From Zopfochytrium polystomum (Eukaryota; Chytridiomycota; Chytridiomycetes; Chytridiales; Chytridiaceae), in NCBI GenBank assembly GCA_025765615.1, contig JAIVFJ010000334.1, positions 1 through 63,201 on the forward strand: a stretch of DNA of 63,201 nt, read 5' to 3'. The notes beneath the pieces were generated by a model. It did not search any database, was not told the DNA's origin, and saw nothing but the letters and a program-made list of their open reading frames with translations. Both the position numbers and the translations under genes were made by a program. Below, one piece after another: positions 43,070 to 53,699 of this stretch; the first letter of the stretch is position 1, and each line of letters begins with the position of its first letter.

Positions 43070-43198
43070 GATTTTTTTCTGTTCTGTCTCTCTGCCCGTG
43101 TCTGTCTCTCTCTCTCTCTCTCTCTCTGTCTCTTTCTCTGTCTCTCCCTCTCGCTCTTTCGCTGGTGCACGTGTTCAAGGAGCTTGGATAGAGGGCCA

Positions 43199-43245
<47 letters not shown>

Positions 43246-43369
43246 GCCGGGACAGGACAAGCGGAAACCGTCTTCAGTGTCTCTCTCTCTCCTTCTTTCG
43301 CCTTTTCCCTTCCCGCTCCCACTCGCGAACACAGCATCTCCCGGTTAACCGACTCGGGAAATCTGGCTG
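43070..43369. promoter_or_regulatory. Shared 300-bp divergent promoter with CT and CAGA repeats
   Basis: The interval separates the start codons of two divergently transcribed HET-like genes. CT-rich repeats occupy about 43085-43165 and a (CAGA)n repeat 43200-43245. They are pyrimidine-rich in the sense of one gene and purine-rich in the sense of the other. No classic TATA box is evident. Both genes must draw their 5' elements from this short stretch. Confidence 0.6.
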
Positions 43370-45627
43370 ATGCTGACTCTCAGTGACCTGATCGCAAGCT
43401 GTTTTCGGCCGCCGCCGCCGGCGTCGCCCACCGCGGAGGCCGGCGAGTCTGCAGCCCCAGCCGCTCCTCTCCATCTGGACTCCTTCTCGTCCTTCTCGTC
43501 GCACCCTCACCCACAGCCGCCCGCTGCTCCTACCATCGCCGCCGCTGCTACCGTTGTTCCCGCGACTGCCGAAGTAGCCTCTGCACTTTCAGGTGGCCAC
43601 TTCGACCCGGACGAGAGAACGGCGGAAAGAAACGGCCGACACTTGGCTCCAGACAGCCCAACGTATGAGCCCTCATTCCCAGTGCAACCCATGCTCGACG
43701 CCAGTGTTCGTCCGCCGCCCCCTTCAATCGACATTGTGACGAAAGCCCGGGCAGAGGAGGACGACAAACACTCGCCAAACAGCCCGACATACGCGCCCTC
43801 ATCGCCACGGAGTCCAACCTACGATGTCAACCCCGCTGCCGCGACGCGGCCGACTTCTTCTTCTCCTGCATTGGCAAAGCCCACTTTCCACTTCACGTCT
43901 GACATGATTCCGCAGCTTGTGCATGTCAACGACGAGCAGTTTTTGATATCTCTTCAGAATCGGCCGATCCAGATTGAGGCTCAGTTTGCTGCGGTTTACA
44001 TGGTGCGGCAAAGGGCGAGAACCATCGCTAACTTGGCCAGCTTTGCCAAACGCTCGATCGCTGGCGTCGAAGAGCACTTCAAAAGATTCACCGATGTTTG
44101 TCAGTTTTGGGCAAGCACTTTCCCCAAAATGATGGTGAGTGCCCGCTCCCCTTCTCAACCCTCAAAACGAGTCTGACTAGTCTCCATGAACAGTCTGGAG
44201 AAGACTTTGCGACTTTTGCTGCCATTTGCCTGCAGGAGAAGTTTATCGGCACCGAGCTTGAGTTTCATGAGGCTGAAGACGACTGTCTCAACATGCCCGC
44301 CACATCCACAGAGATCAGCTTGTCGCACACCTGGGGCCACGGGGGTGCCATTGCCATGATGGGAAAAGAGCCTACTCGACTCCAACACTACGACGAGGCA
44401 AGCGAGCCGATTCACGTTGCAGAGCGGTTCTACGCGAAGCTGGCGCGGACCAAGTCCCACTTCCCCACTCACAAGTGCTGGATGGACGCGTTCGACGTCA
44501 ACCAGGCCAACCCTGTCATCAAGGGCCACCAGGTCGGCAAAATGTACGAGCATTACGAAGACCACCACGTGTGCATCGTTCCCGAGAAAGAGTGCGGCTC
44601 TATCATCGAATCGTTCAACGAGATCGTCAAGGAGGGCTACCTCGAGCGCGCCTGGGTCCGCCAAGAAATCGTCCTGAGCCGATCTCTTTCCATCGCCTGC
44701 AACCCGACCCTCATCTCGGACTTTTCCGTGGCCTGGTGCCTCTACCTTGCCGAGGCAGACAACCCCGTCGACCTCACCCAGCGCTTCCTCGCCTTCACCG
44801 ACTTCTCCAAAATCCGCCTTCTCCGTCAAAAGCCCTTTACCCTCGCCGAAATTACCTCCCGCGCAAAGGCCTTCTTCCCCATCGACATCCTTGTCGCCGG
44901 CGCAAACGCCGCCAAAAAGCGTATCCCCCCCGTCGACTACACAAAGGACGTATACGACCTGTGGTCAGAGTTCGAGCTGTATGGCTTCGGCCACGATATC
45001 GCCCGCGCTTACGTCGACATCGCCCTCGTCCCCCGCGCCAGGGGCGAGTCGCTGCTCAGAGCGGGCTGCCCCGTCCTCGCCGCTTCGTTCTTTGGCCCGC
45101 TGTGCCCTTACTTGGCTTTTGTATCGTACAAAACCATCGAAGCCCCGACGACCGCCCCTACGTCGCCTCCCGAGGTCCCGCCGGTCGTCAAGTGTCCCAT
45201 CCTGCAGCTGCAAACGACAAGAGCCGGTCCCGCGTGCTTCCGCCGCGTCTCCCAGGACGACCCGTCGATCGCGCCGTTCGCCTCGTTCTTGAACTTGCTC
45301 GTCGTCAACTCGCTGCTGCCGTCCCTCGACGAAGAAGCCCTCATCGACAAGGCCACCCGCAGCCTGCGATTCATGCTGGTCTCCGAGGCTTGCTTGGGCG
45401 CCGGTGGCGGTGCGTCCGCGGTGTGTCTGTTCGACGACGAGACGGAGAAGCCCGAAGAGCGGACGTCCGTGAAGCTTGCGCGACTGATCGTGAGGTCTGA
45501 TATGGTCATTTTCGCTGTGCTGGAGCAGGAGAACGTGAGCGACGAAGGTGTTTGGAGGTGTGTTGGATTTGGCGCGACAAATAGCTTTGATGGTTTTTCT
45601 CTGGTGGAGGAGCTGGCGCTTCTGTGA
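43370..45627 (+). CDS. HET-domain-like protein B with SPTY repeats
   Basis: Two exons, 43370-44134 and 44194-45627; the 59-nt intron (GTGAGT..CAG) is in phase 0. It encodes 732 residues with no frame break. N-terminal residues 1-170 are Pro/Ser-rich and contain three SPTY motifs (Tyr at 99, 141 and 151). A helical region precedes the HET-like core: ISLSHTWGHGG (297-306), CWMDAFDVNQ (350-359), QVGKMYEHYEDHHVCIV, then ERAWVRQEIVLSRSLSIAC (408-413 for AWVRQE). These match the LSYxWG, WxDxxxInQ and RxWxxQE landmarks. The C-terminal half (SEFELYGFGHDIARAYVDIAL to WRCVGFGATNSFDGF) is shared with the neighbouring paralogue. HET domains have a TIR-like fold and trigger incompatibility cell death in other fungi; the role here is inferred. 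Confidence 0.8.
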
Positions 45628-46999
45628 GGCTTGTACCCCCCTCCTTAGAAATGAACACAAATTCACTTCGGACGCAGCCGAGTATGGTTTTATAGGCGCC
45701 GATGAAAAGGAGACCATTTAAAAACGATAATGACTACGACCCGCTGAGCTCTCCGCACACCACTCGGCCCTCCCCGGCCCCCGCCAAAGGTGCCAATCCG
45801 GCACGACGACGGCCATATCCATAGCTGCCGCCGCCACTACCGCGCTCCATCCCTCCGGCGTTATACCCCACTGCTGCGAAACTGGCTCACCCCCCCTGGA
45901 GTGCAAGTACCAGCTTGCGAAATCCGGTAGTGCGTTATCAGACTCAGAACCAAACACCCACCCGCACGAACAAACACCAAGGCAAGAACAAAAACTCAAC
46001 AAAGCGCGAAAGGCGAACCGCACATCTACAGGAAAGGCTGTTTGTTAAGCTTATCAGGGCCATATCCTAACTGCATGCCCTTTAAGCAAGTCCGAATACG
46101 ATAAGCTCGAATTGCGGATTTAACCGAAAGTCTGCCAATCCTTGCAGTACACCCGCCTGAGTGCGGGTTGAGTGCGCGTCGACCAGCCATCAGCGGCATA
46201 TAGTACTGGTGGAGGAATGACGAAAGAACTATTATTATATTTATATAAAATTTGTTATGGTCATCCGAAAGCATCCTGCAAGAACGTCACCCCCCATCTT
46301 TCGCTCTCGGTGCTAAGGATTCAAACCGTCAAGAAAGTCTCGCGATTTGGACCGGAACCGGGCCTCGGTGTGACGCCGGTGCAGCAGCGGTAGAAACAGC
46401 GGCGGTTTGAGGTGAAAAGAGTCCTTCATAGCCAAAAGAAAGAAAGAAAAAAAAAAACGCCAGTTTTCTTTCCCTTTTTCCTATGAAGGTTTACGGGCTT
46501 GGTGCAAGACCGAGAAAAGCCCCACGAACCGGTTTTTAGCAAACTGGGCCGGACGCTTCGATTTGAGCCTCTCGCCACTTCTCATTAGGGTGGCCCACTC
46601 CTCTGCTTCTTGCAAAAAAACTTCTCTGATCAACTAGATCTGTGTGTGTGAACCAAGGGTGCTCACCGATCATATTTCTGATCTGGCACGGGGTAGTGCG
46701 GACTCTTTGCGAACAAAAAAAGAGAATTAAGTAATGAGGAGATTATTATTGTCAGTATTTAACGAGTCATTAGGGCAAAGAAAGGCTGATGAGCAAATTC
46801 AGGCATTAAAAGAAGGTTGAGCAAGAGCATAAGGCCAAGAGAAAACGGCTCTTGAGGGGAAATATTAATACGCATCATTACTGCCGGAGAGTTTTTTTCC
46901 TCTTTGTTTCAGGGGTTCGGAACGAGACCCTGAGAATAAACTTCAAATCAGTCCAGAGGTTTGGATAATTTCAAATCTCTTTCCACAACAGTACCTCGC
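45628..46999. other. Intergenic region, nothing firmly supported
   Basis: The 45718-46023 minus frame looks like a signal peptide plus a short protein but has no ATG. From 46400 to 46960 the sequence is AT-rich with A-runs and without coding character. No RNA gene found. Confidence 0.4.
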
Positions 47000-47455
47000 T
47001 CAGGCAGAATCCGATGCCGCTGTCGACGAGCCTCTGCCTGCAACGATAAGCCAAGCCAGACCCATCAAAACGGCGGCCAGGAAGACGCTGGAGATGGTCG
47101 CCATGCGGTCCATGTCGAACGAGCAGGCGGACCTCATGGCGACGGCCGCAACAACGACCACCACGTCCAAAACTGCGACGCCAAGAGCAAAACCCCGGAA
47201 CCCCGTCGACCCACCGGCCGGCGCTTGCTGCTCGACGACGGCTTTGGACCGCAGAGGATGAGCGCCGACGAGGCGATGAGGGCCGCGGCTGTGAGGAAGC
47301 CGGCGATGATGGAGATGCGGTCGAGCTCTGCCGGGCACGAAGAGGACGGCTTGAAGGCGAAGGCCGAGACGATGGTTGACGAGCGAGGCGGCGGCGACGC
47401 CCAGGGTGACGCCGTTGAACGACAGGCGGAGGGTGGGGTTTGATAGCGAAGACAT
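47000..47455 (-). pseudogene. Frameshifted copy of the four-TM membrane protein
   Basis: Starts at the ATG at 47455 with MSSLSNPTLRLSFNG, nearly the same as the intact gene at 56578-57018. The frame is lost in the first TM segment by one extra base near 47375. The matching sequence (SSSCPAELDRISIIAGFLTAA) continues in the next frame and, after a second indel near 47215, returns to the first frame for TM3 and TM4 (FRGFALGVAVLDVVVVVAAVAM) and a stop at 47000. Homology extends into the upstream flank (TTGCAAGCCCTGACGAAAAAC). If the two indels are assembly errors, the gene would be intact. Confidence 0.7.
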
Positions 47456-48369
47456 TGTGGGAGGTTTGGTTGCAAGCCCTGACGAAAAACAAAATCGAGG
47501 GAGGAGGCGGAGGAAAGAGCTCGAGAGGCAAAGATGGTCTTTGCGTGTCACGTCCCGTACTTGCACGCTGACAGAGTGAAGGTTGGGCGTTGTCTCAGTT
47601 TGTCTCACAGCAAGCAACCGCCCAACCTCATGCTGCTTATCGAGCTTAACCATGCAAAGTTTGGCGCCCCACTTGCATGGGGGAAGGGGTGCGAAACAGG
47701 GCGCGTGACTTCGTGCGTCAGCATCAAAGTGATGCCAAAAGAAAAAAAAAAAAAAAAGGGAAAAAAAGTACGCGCCTACCTGAACGATTCTGCACAAGCA
47801 TATGTCGAATAGACGGCCGCCAACATACTTGCGTCAGCCTCGAATGCCATGCATGAACAGCGGACGATATGGAGCAAAATTTCTTCCTTTGGTGCGAACC
47901 ACACGCGGCGCTTGAAAGCCGCGGAAGCAGCCTCGACACTGCCGTCTTTTCCTTTGCCATAATTTGCCTGATTGCTGCTGTTCTTGTGCTCGTTCCTCGT
48001 CGCGCAGCACACGGTGACAAAATCTTTCTTTCGATAATGGCGGTTGCAAAAGAAGAAGAAAACAAAAAAACAAAAAAAAAAAAAAAAAGAACAAAAATGA
48101 ATGTGGAATTCGTCCCACGGTCATCCTTTCGTGTTAAATCCACGCCAGCTGGTGCCATAACGCATCAGACGAAAGAAGTTCCTGGGGGCCACCGGGATAG
48201 CCTGTAAGCGGGGTAGGAAGCGGCTTCGCGAAGCCGATGGGAGATATTCACAGTCGAATCGAGAGAAGAGAAGAGGAAAACGGATGAAGCGAAGCAAAAA
48301 CCACGAGAAAAAGAAGATCCTGAGAGCGGAAGCTATGCGATCGTCTAAGATCAGCCATGGAACGCGCGG
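47456..48369. other. Intergenic region, includes duplicated upstream flank
   Basis: 47456-47710 resembles 57019-57350 in patches (TTGCAAGCC.TGACGAAAAAC and TTATCGAGCT.AAC.ATGCAAAGTTT), marking the duplicated promoter of the four-TM gene. Poly-A runs lie at 47742-47756 and 48066-48089. No gene seen. Confidence 0.45.
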
Positions 48370-50590
48370 AACTTCTTTTTGCCCCCGATGCGGCGGCGGG
48401 CTTTGAAGCCGCAGCAGGCTTGGGTGCCGTTTTGGGTGCCGCTGCGGCTGCTGCCGGCCTTTGAAGGTGCAGCCGGTTTCTGCTGCTGTTGTTTCGGCTG
48501 TGCGGCCGCCTTGGTGCAGCAGCGGCCTTGGAGCTGGTTGACGACGTCGATCGCTGCGGGCTTTGCTGCTTCGGCTGCGTGGCTGGCTTTGCTGCAGCAG
48601 CGCCTTTCGTGCTACCCGCGGTCGATCGCTGCGGGCTTTGTTGCTGCTTTGGCTGTGCGGCGGGCTTGGCAGTGCTTCCTTTGCCCGCGGCGGCGGAGGC
48701 TCCAGCGCCTCGGCCTGAGGACTGTTTGGCCGCAGGACTTTGCTGTTTGGCGGCTGACGAAGCGGCGGCAGGTTTCGCAGCCGGCGATTTCGCGGGCTGT
48801 GCGCGGCTGCCACTAGTTCCACCTGCCTTTCCACCGGCACCGCCCGATCCCTTGGCTGACGTTCCACGTGAACCACCAGCTGGTGCCTTGCCGCCAGCTC
48901 CACTTGCAGCCTTGCTTCCACTTCCACCGCCGTTCGCTTTCGAAGCAGCACCAGCACCAGCAGTTTTGCCTTGAGTTTGAGCCTTGGCAGCCTGCTTTCC
49001 TCCAGTTGGACCCTTGGTGCCGGCAGCGGTAGTCTTTGCGGCGGTTCGTGTACCACCGCCAGCGGAGCTTGTGGCTGCTTTGCTGCCTGGCGTTTTCGCA
49101 ATGGCTCCAGCAGCCTTCGCAGGGGATGTCCCAGTCTTTGCCCGAGGTTGGCCGGCAGCGCCGCCGTTGGTCTTCGAAGCGGCCCGTGCTCCTCCGCCAG
49201 CGACGCTACCACCCGCCTTTCCACCACCACCCTTGGCACCGCCGACGCCACCGCTCGCTTTACCAGCAGAGCTTCCTGACGCTTTGCCGCCAGTCGATTT
49301 GCCGCCACCACCAGCGCCAGTCTTCGCACCACCTGCAGCAGCCGTACCTACCGGCTCCGTTATTCTTGGGCGCGCCTCTAGCAGTCGCAGCTGTGCCGCC
49401 ACCCAGCAGCCTTGCCGGCGGCTGCTTTTGGACCAGCTCCGGCTTTAGCGTTGGTGCGAGGACCGTTTCTGACCGGCTGCGTTGGCTTTCGACCCCGCCC
49501 GTCCGCCCGCGCCAGCAGAGCTCCCTCCGGTTTTCGGGCTGGCTGGCTTGGTGCCTCCGGCGGTTTTGGGGAGCGGCTTTTGCACCGCCGCTGGCCGCTT
49601 TACCTGCAGGCTGCTTTGCAATCCCGCCCTTTCCAGCTTGCCACTGTTCGTGCTCCTCCGCCGGCGGCGTTGCCAGTACCTTTTCCGACACCGGCTTTGG
49701 CTCCACCGTTTGAACTAGGATTAGCAGATCCTGCTTATTGTGCTCGTCTTTGCTGCATTGCCGGCTTTCGGTACTGCTCGTGAACTTGAACCGGCAGGGC
49801 TTGCACCGGACGATTTTCCACCGCCCGCACCCGTTTTTAGTACCGGCGGCGGCCTTGGCCGCACCGCCATTGTTTTTCGACGTGGCTCCTCCGCTCGCGG
49901 CTTTACTTCCCGGTTTGCGTCGCTGCTCCAGCCTTTCCAGGTCCCGACCGAGTTGTACCAGTCTTTCCACCCGCCTTGGCGCCAACGGTGCGAGTTTTGG
50001 GATTCGAGCGAGCCGCTCCAGCGGCTTTCCCAGCGGCGGCGGCTTGCCCGGCTGTGGCTCCTTTGTTCCCCGCAGCAGCTTTGCCGGCGGCCCCGGCCTT
50101 GCCAGCCGCTGTTGCTGTGGCAGCAGCGGCTCCACCGCCCGCCTTTCGTCCGGTCAGCGACGAGCCGCCACTCGCCGCGGAGCCCTTCGCGGTTTTTCCA
50201 GTGCCTCCCGCGGCGCCGCCCGAGGCCTTGGAGAGCCCGCCGGACCGGGACGCGGCTCCAGCCGCGCTAGACGCGCCCGCCGCTGCCTTGCCGCCTGCGG
50301 CCTTGTTGCCCGACGCCGCACCGTTCGTCGCTGCCTTGCCGCCCGCCGCCGCACCGGCCTTGCCGCCTGTTCCGCGTCCGCTTTCAGCCGCTTGAGCCGC
50401 TTTTCCACCGGCGGGGCTGGCTTTCGAGACCCCGCTCACACCCCGAGTCGTTACGCCGGTTCCAGCCACCTTGCCGGCAGTGGACGCGGCAGTTTTCCCG
50501 CCTCCTGCACTTTTAGCACCAGTGGTGCTGGCGCCGGTGATGGGGGTCTTGGTTGCGGCGGGGCTCTTGGCCGGCTTGCTGCAGGCTCGT
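48370..50590 (-). repeat. Lys/Gly/Ala-rich coding repeat tract
   Basis: More than 2 kb in which the minus strand encodes irregular repeats of GGKA, AGKA, KAAG, KPAA and similar. The repeats stay Lys/Gly/Ala-rich over the whole tract but shift frame several times after the stop at 49903 (for example near 49870, 49700 and 49400). The tract looks like one long repeat-encoding exon damaged by indels or by sequencing errors. The first 50 kDa or so belong to the secreted protein described separately. Confidence 0.65.
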
Positions 50591-51375
50591 CGGTACAGTG
50601 TGATCTGTGATTGTTTGAGGAAAAGAATGGAATGTCGTGAAGAATGTGGGATGAAGGTGTGTTTGGATAGAGGGTTAACGAAAAATGAATGAGTTGGACG
50701 ACAGTCGGTTGGGAGTCGTGGAAGTTCTGCGAGCGGAGTGGATGGGAGGAAGAGTTCCCAACAACTTACCCCATCACGCCTGCCGATCAGCGTACAAGCT
50801 TCGCCTGGAATGTGTTTTTCAACCAGAACCTCCTTCTCACGCTTGACAATCTTTTTCGCAAACTCTGTGAACTTGTCCGGGTTCGCCTTTTGGTATTCCT
50901 CCATGTCGAGCTTCTTGTTGGGAACCTTTGTCAAGTCAATCTTGACGATGCCGTTGCCGCTGTCGAACGACGAGCGTACTTTCTCCTCGCTTCGCGACGT
51001 GGAGATGTACTGGGATTTGTCGGCGCCGCCCTGGTGCTGCTCCGGCGTGGCCTCCGCATCCGGTGCCCTCGCGTGGATGCCGTCGCCTTCGTCGAGGGTC
51101 TTGCGCTGTTTCTCTGTCAGCCCGCGGTAGACTATGTTGTCGTCATTCGGGAGGGGGACAGGGGCAGGGGCGGGGAAAGGGGCAGGGATTGGGAGCGGCC
51201 GGGGGTCAGGTGAGGCGTGGGCGCCGCCCATGGTGAAGGAGAGCCAGGCGGCGGCCAGGGCAGCGACGAAGAGGAGTAAGATGGACTTGGTGGGTCTTTG
51301 GGCAGAAGCTAAGACTGCCTGGGACGCGGTTCGGTGGGGCGACGCCGTCGTTGTTGTCGTGGTTGTGATCCGCAT
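49903..51375 (-). CDS. Secreted or membrane-anchored protein with highly basic Lys/Gly/Ala-repeat tail
   Basis: Starts at the ATG at 51373-51375. Residues 1-30 are Thr/Ser-rich, followed by a hydrophobic helix (SILLLFVAALAAAWLSF) ending in an AHA-S-type cleavage region, so it is a signal peptide or signal anchor. Next is a Pro-rich stretch and a charged globular part (RGLTEKQRKTLDEGDGIHAR to VEKHIPGEACTLIGRRDG). A 165-nt intron (50605-50769, GTAAGT..CAG) joins to ITLYRRACSKP and a tail of about 230 residues made of Gly/Ala with regularly spaced Lys. The frame stops at 49903, but the same repeat style continues to about 48370 in other frames. I know no family. A polycationic extracellular protein could bind acidic wall polymers, silica or nucleic acid. 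Confidence 0.6.
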   Translation of the reverse strand: MRITTTTTTTASPHRTASQAVLASAQRPTKSILLLFVAALAAAWLSFTMGGAHASPDPRPLPIPAPFPAPAPVPLPNDDNIVYRGLTEKQRKTLDEGDGIHARAPDAEATPEQHQGGADKSQYISTSRSEEKVRSSFDSGNGIVKIDLTKVPNKKLDMEEYQKANPDKFTEFAKKIVKREKEVLVEKHIPGEACTLIGRRDGVSCWELFLPSTPLAELPRLPTDCRPTHSFFVNPLSKHTFIPHSSRHSILFLKQSQITLYRRACSKPAKSPAATKTPITGASTTGAKSAGGGKTAASTAGKVAGTGVTTRGVSGVSKASPAGGKAAQAAESGRGTGGKAGAAAGGKAATNGAASGNKAAGGKAAAGASSAAGAASRSGGLSKASGGAAGGTGKTAKGSAASGGSSLTGRKAGGGAAAATATAAGKAGAAGKAAAGNKGATAGQAAAAGKAAGAARSNPKTRTVGAKAGGKTGTTRSGPGKAGAATQTGK

Positions 51376-52936
51376 GGGGTAGGGCGTGCTTGTTAGCAGT
51401 TCAGGAATGTACGAGGAGCGACGCGAGGGAAAATTTAAAGAGGGATGAAGCGAGAGAGAGAGAGAGACAGACAGACACAGAGAGAGACACAGAGGTACGA
51501 GAAAGAGGGAGCCGCAAGGACGAGGGGCTGAGCCACCACAACACCAAAATAGAGAAATCCTCGTTTTTGGCGATCGGGCAAGGCTGAGGCGCATGCGGCG
51601 AAGCAAAGGGAAGGAGAGACTCGCTACCCTGCGGAGAAGGGCTCGGCGGCGAGAGCCAAGTTCGGGCAGAAAGCGTTTTTCACTGTCATGGCACGCTCGG
51701 CAGAGAACCAATCCGTTTTTTGCGATCCGGGCTGAAGTGAGAGTTATTGGAGTATTTGGCTCCCTGCTCCCTGGCGGTGGGAACCAAGTTGTTTTAATGG
51801 ATTTGAAGTTCTCTAAGGTTTTCAAGCAGGTAGCCACAACGCGCAAGATGGAGTTGCAAGACACACCCTTCTCCTATGTGCGTACTCAGTCACGAATCCA
51901 AAAATTTGCACGGTTTCTGAAAACTGGTGTAGTGGTTTGTACCCTTGCACCCGCGCAGAGTCCATTTAGGAGATGCGCCAGCGCCAATATTGCGTTTTCG
52001 AATCGGGCAGACCTTGATCTGTTCAAAAATGAATCAATCGCTTTTGCACCCTTGCCCACGGACGCTTCGCAAAGTCACGCGCTTCGGCCCACTTTTCCGA
52101 TTGAACTCTCAAATCCGATTGTTGGGCGAAAAAGGCAATGGAGAGACAAACTATTGAATTTTCAACGTGTCGGGATTCAACGACTTTGTCAGAACATTTC
52201 GTTTTTTTTTGAACCAAGTATGGACGACCCTGGCCGGGGTCGCGCTGATTTTGGGGCACGCCGGGTTCGGCGGCGGCGGTCATTTCGCGTTCAGCGGGCA
52301 GCGTGGGTCGGAATACACGGTCGTCGAAGTGGTTGCATGAGGGCTCGATTCAGGGACCGCGGCTCTCGTCAGCATTCGAAGGCAGCGTTGGCGGGCCGTT
52401 GACGACACCAGCGCTGACGTTGACGGCGCACGGGACTCTTACCACTTGATCGTTACGCCTGCGCGGCGTGTCGCCGAGGTCGGGTATGAGGATGCTGTTG
52501 CTGCGATACTTCCCACTCAGAATGGCGACGAGAGGGCCGTACGGGCACACACTTGCCTGCTGCCGAGAATGTTGTCAGGGAGCTTGCCGACACTAGCGGG
52601 AAATGGGATCCGGCACGGTCCATGCCTGTGCTCAAGGTTACCGCCGGACAGGACTTCGTGGTTGTGACCGGTAGAACCGAAAAGCTCCTTGTGATTAAAA
52701 CGGCCGAGCTTGTAAAAGAGTTGCGATTGTGACGCTGGGATCGCCGACAAGTTGAGGGAGCGAGAGTCCGACAGGCGTTTTCGGGATTCAGGGCAAAGAA
52801 AATTTTGTGGACAACAAACTCAACACGGTTCGACCAAGCGGTCTCCTGTTTTGCCAAATTGAGACGCGGAGTGATGCGCTTGCTTGCGATAGCACCAACA
52901 GAGAGACAAAATGCCGTCGAGTTAGGGAAAGTCAAC
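51376..52936. other. Intergenic region with a possible broken gene at 52560-52890
   Basis: 51450-51500 carries GAGA/GACA repeats that form the pyrimidine-rich leader of the minus-strand secreted gene. A 269-codon plus frame at 51593-52402 lacks recognisable features. At 52568-52732 the plus strand reads a coding-like segment (VVRELADTSGKWDPARS, LKVTAGQDFVVVTGRTEK) up to a TGA, and the same frame resumes after it for about 60 codons. This looks like a gene relic that I cannot identify. Confidence 0.35.
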
Positions 52937-53070
52937 GCCCGGCAGAGCTCGACCGCATCTCCTTCGTAGCTGGCTTTGCACCGCCGCGGCTATCGTTGCA
53001 GGCAGAGCTCGTCGTCGACGGCGGCCACGGATTCTGCCTGAGCGAGGTACTGTTGTGCGAAGAGAGCTGA
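52937..53070 (+). pseudogene. Internally deleted third copy of the four-TM protein gene
   Basis: PAELDRIS-encoding sequence (52938-52963) matches the loop and TM2 start of the four-TM family. After about 45 bp it jumps to the family's 3' end: the bases coding the C-terminal GSSTAAS-like tail and 3' UTR, including TTCTGCCTGAGCGAGGTACTGTTGTG, identical to the inverse of 46984-47009. TM2 to TM4 are missing. It is on the strand opposite to the other two copies. Confidence 0.7.
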
Positions 53071-53699
53071 ATTTTCCGATAACCCTGTTTTAGTGCATGG
53101 ACTTGCTCACCAGACTGTATTAGCTCTAATGACTCTTTAATTCCATTCAGTAATTGCTTTATTCTTTTTTTTTTCCTGGTGAAACGTGGCAGATTAGGAC
53201 ATGTGATCGGTAAACCCAAAATTCACTTATGTACTCGAGAAGTTCTTTCATCATTCCTCCACCGGTACTATCTGCTACCGACGGCTGATCGATGCACACT
53301 TCGCGCTTAGGACGATTCTGTCAACGCCAGGGATGCCACCCCATACACCCCTTTATTCATCAGTGTGACAATCCCTGACGGTTGCACGCGCTGACAATTT
53401 CATAAATTTTAATTTGGTGTGTGCGTGTGCGTGCGTGTGTGTGTGTGTGTGTGTGCGTTTCAGTTTTGTTCTCGCTGCGATCGATCAAATGTAATTCCTA
53501 CGGTGGCTAAGCTTCCGGCAGGCTCATAGTATGCTGGCGAGAGAACGTCGTATGGAAAGGGTGGTTCGAAGGGTAATGGAAAGAAAGCGGTTTTGGGGAG
53601 GTTCCACGAGTTACTATTTATTGCGACTTTTGCCAAACCCAATCCCCTCAGCCACTACCACAACTCATTCCATGCTGTGAATCTGGTTTGGCCGGACCG
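53071..53699. other. CpG-poor region with (GT)n microsatellite
   Basis: A GT/GC repeat lies at about 53421-53457. Otherwise AT-rich sequence without a gene. Confidence 0.4.

Noticed and set aside
43195..43250. CAGA repeat read as a coding repeat (RQTDRQTD)
   Set aside because: Tetranucleotide microsatellite in the shared promoter; any protein reading is a by-product.
45718..46023. Minus-strand frame resembling a signal peptide with a short secreted protein
   Set aside because: No ATG in the frame at the needed position and no splice site that would supply one.
51593..52402. 269-codon plus-strand frame
   Set aside because: Although it starts with ATG, it runs through the promoter of the opposite gene, has no domain and shows no conserved composition.
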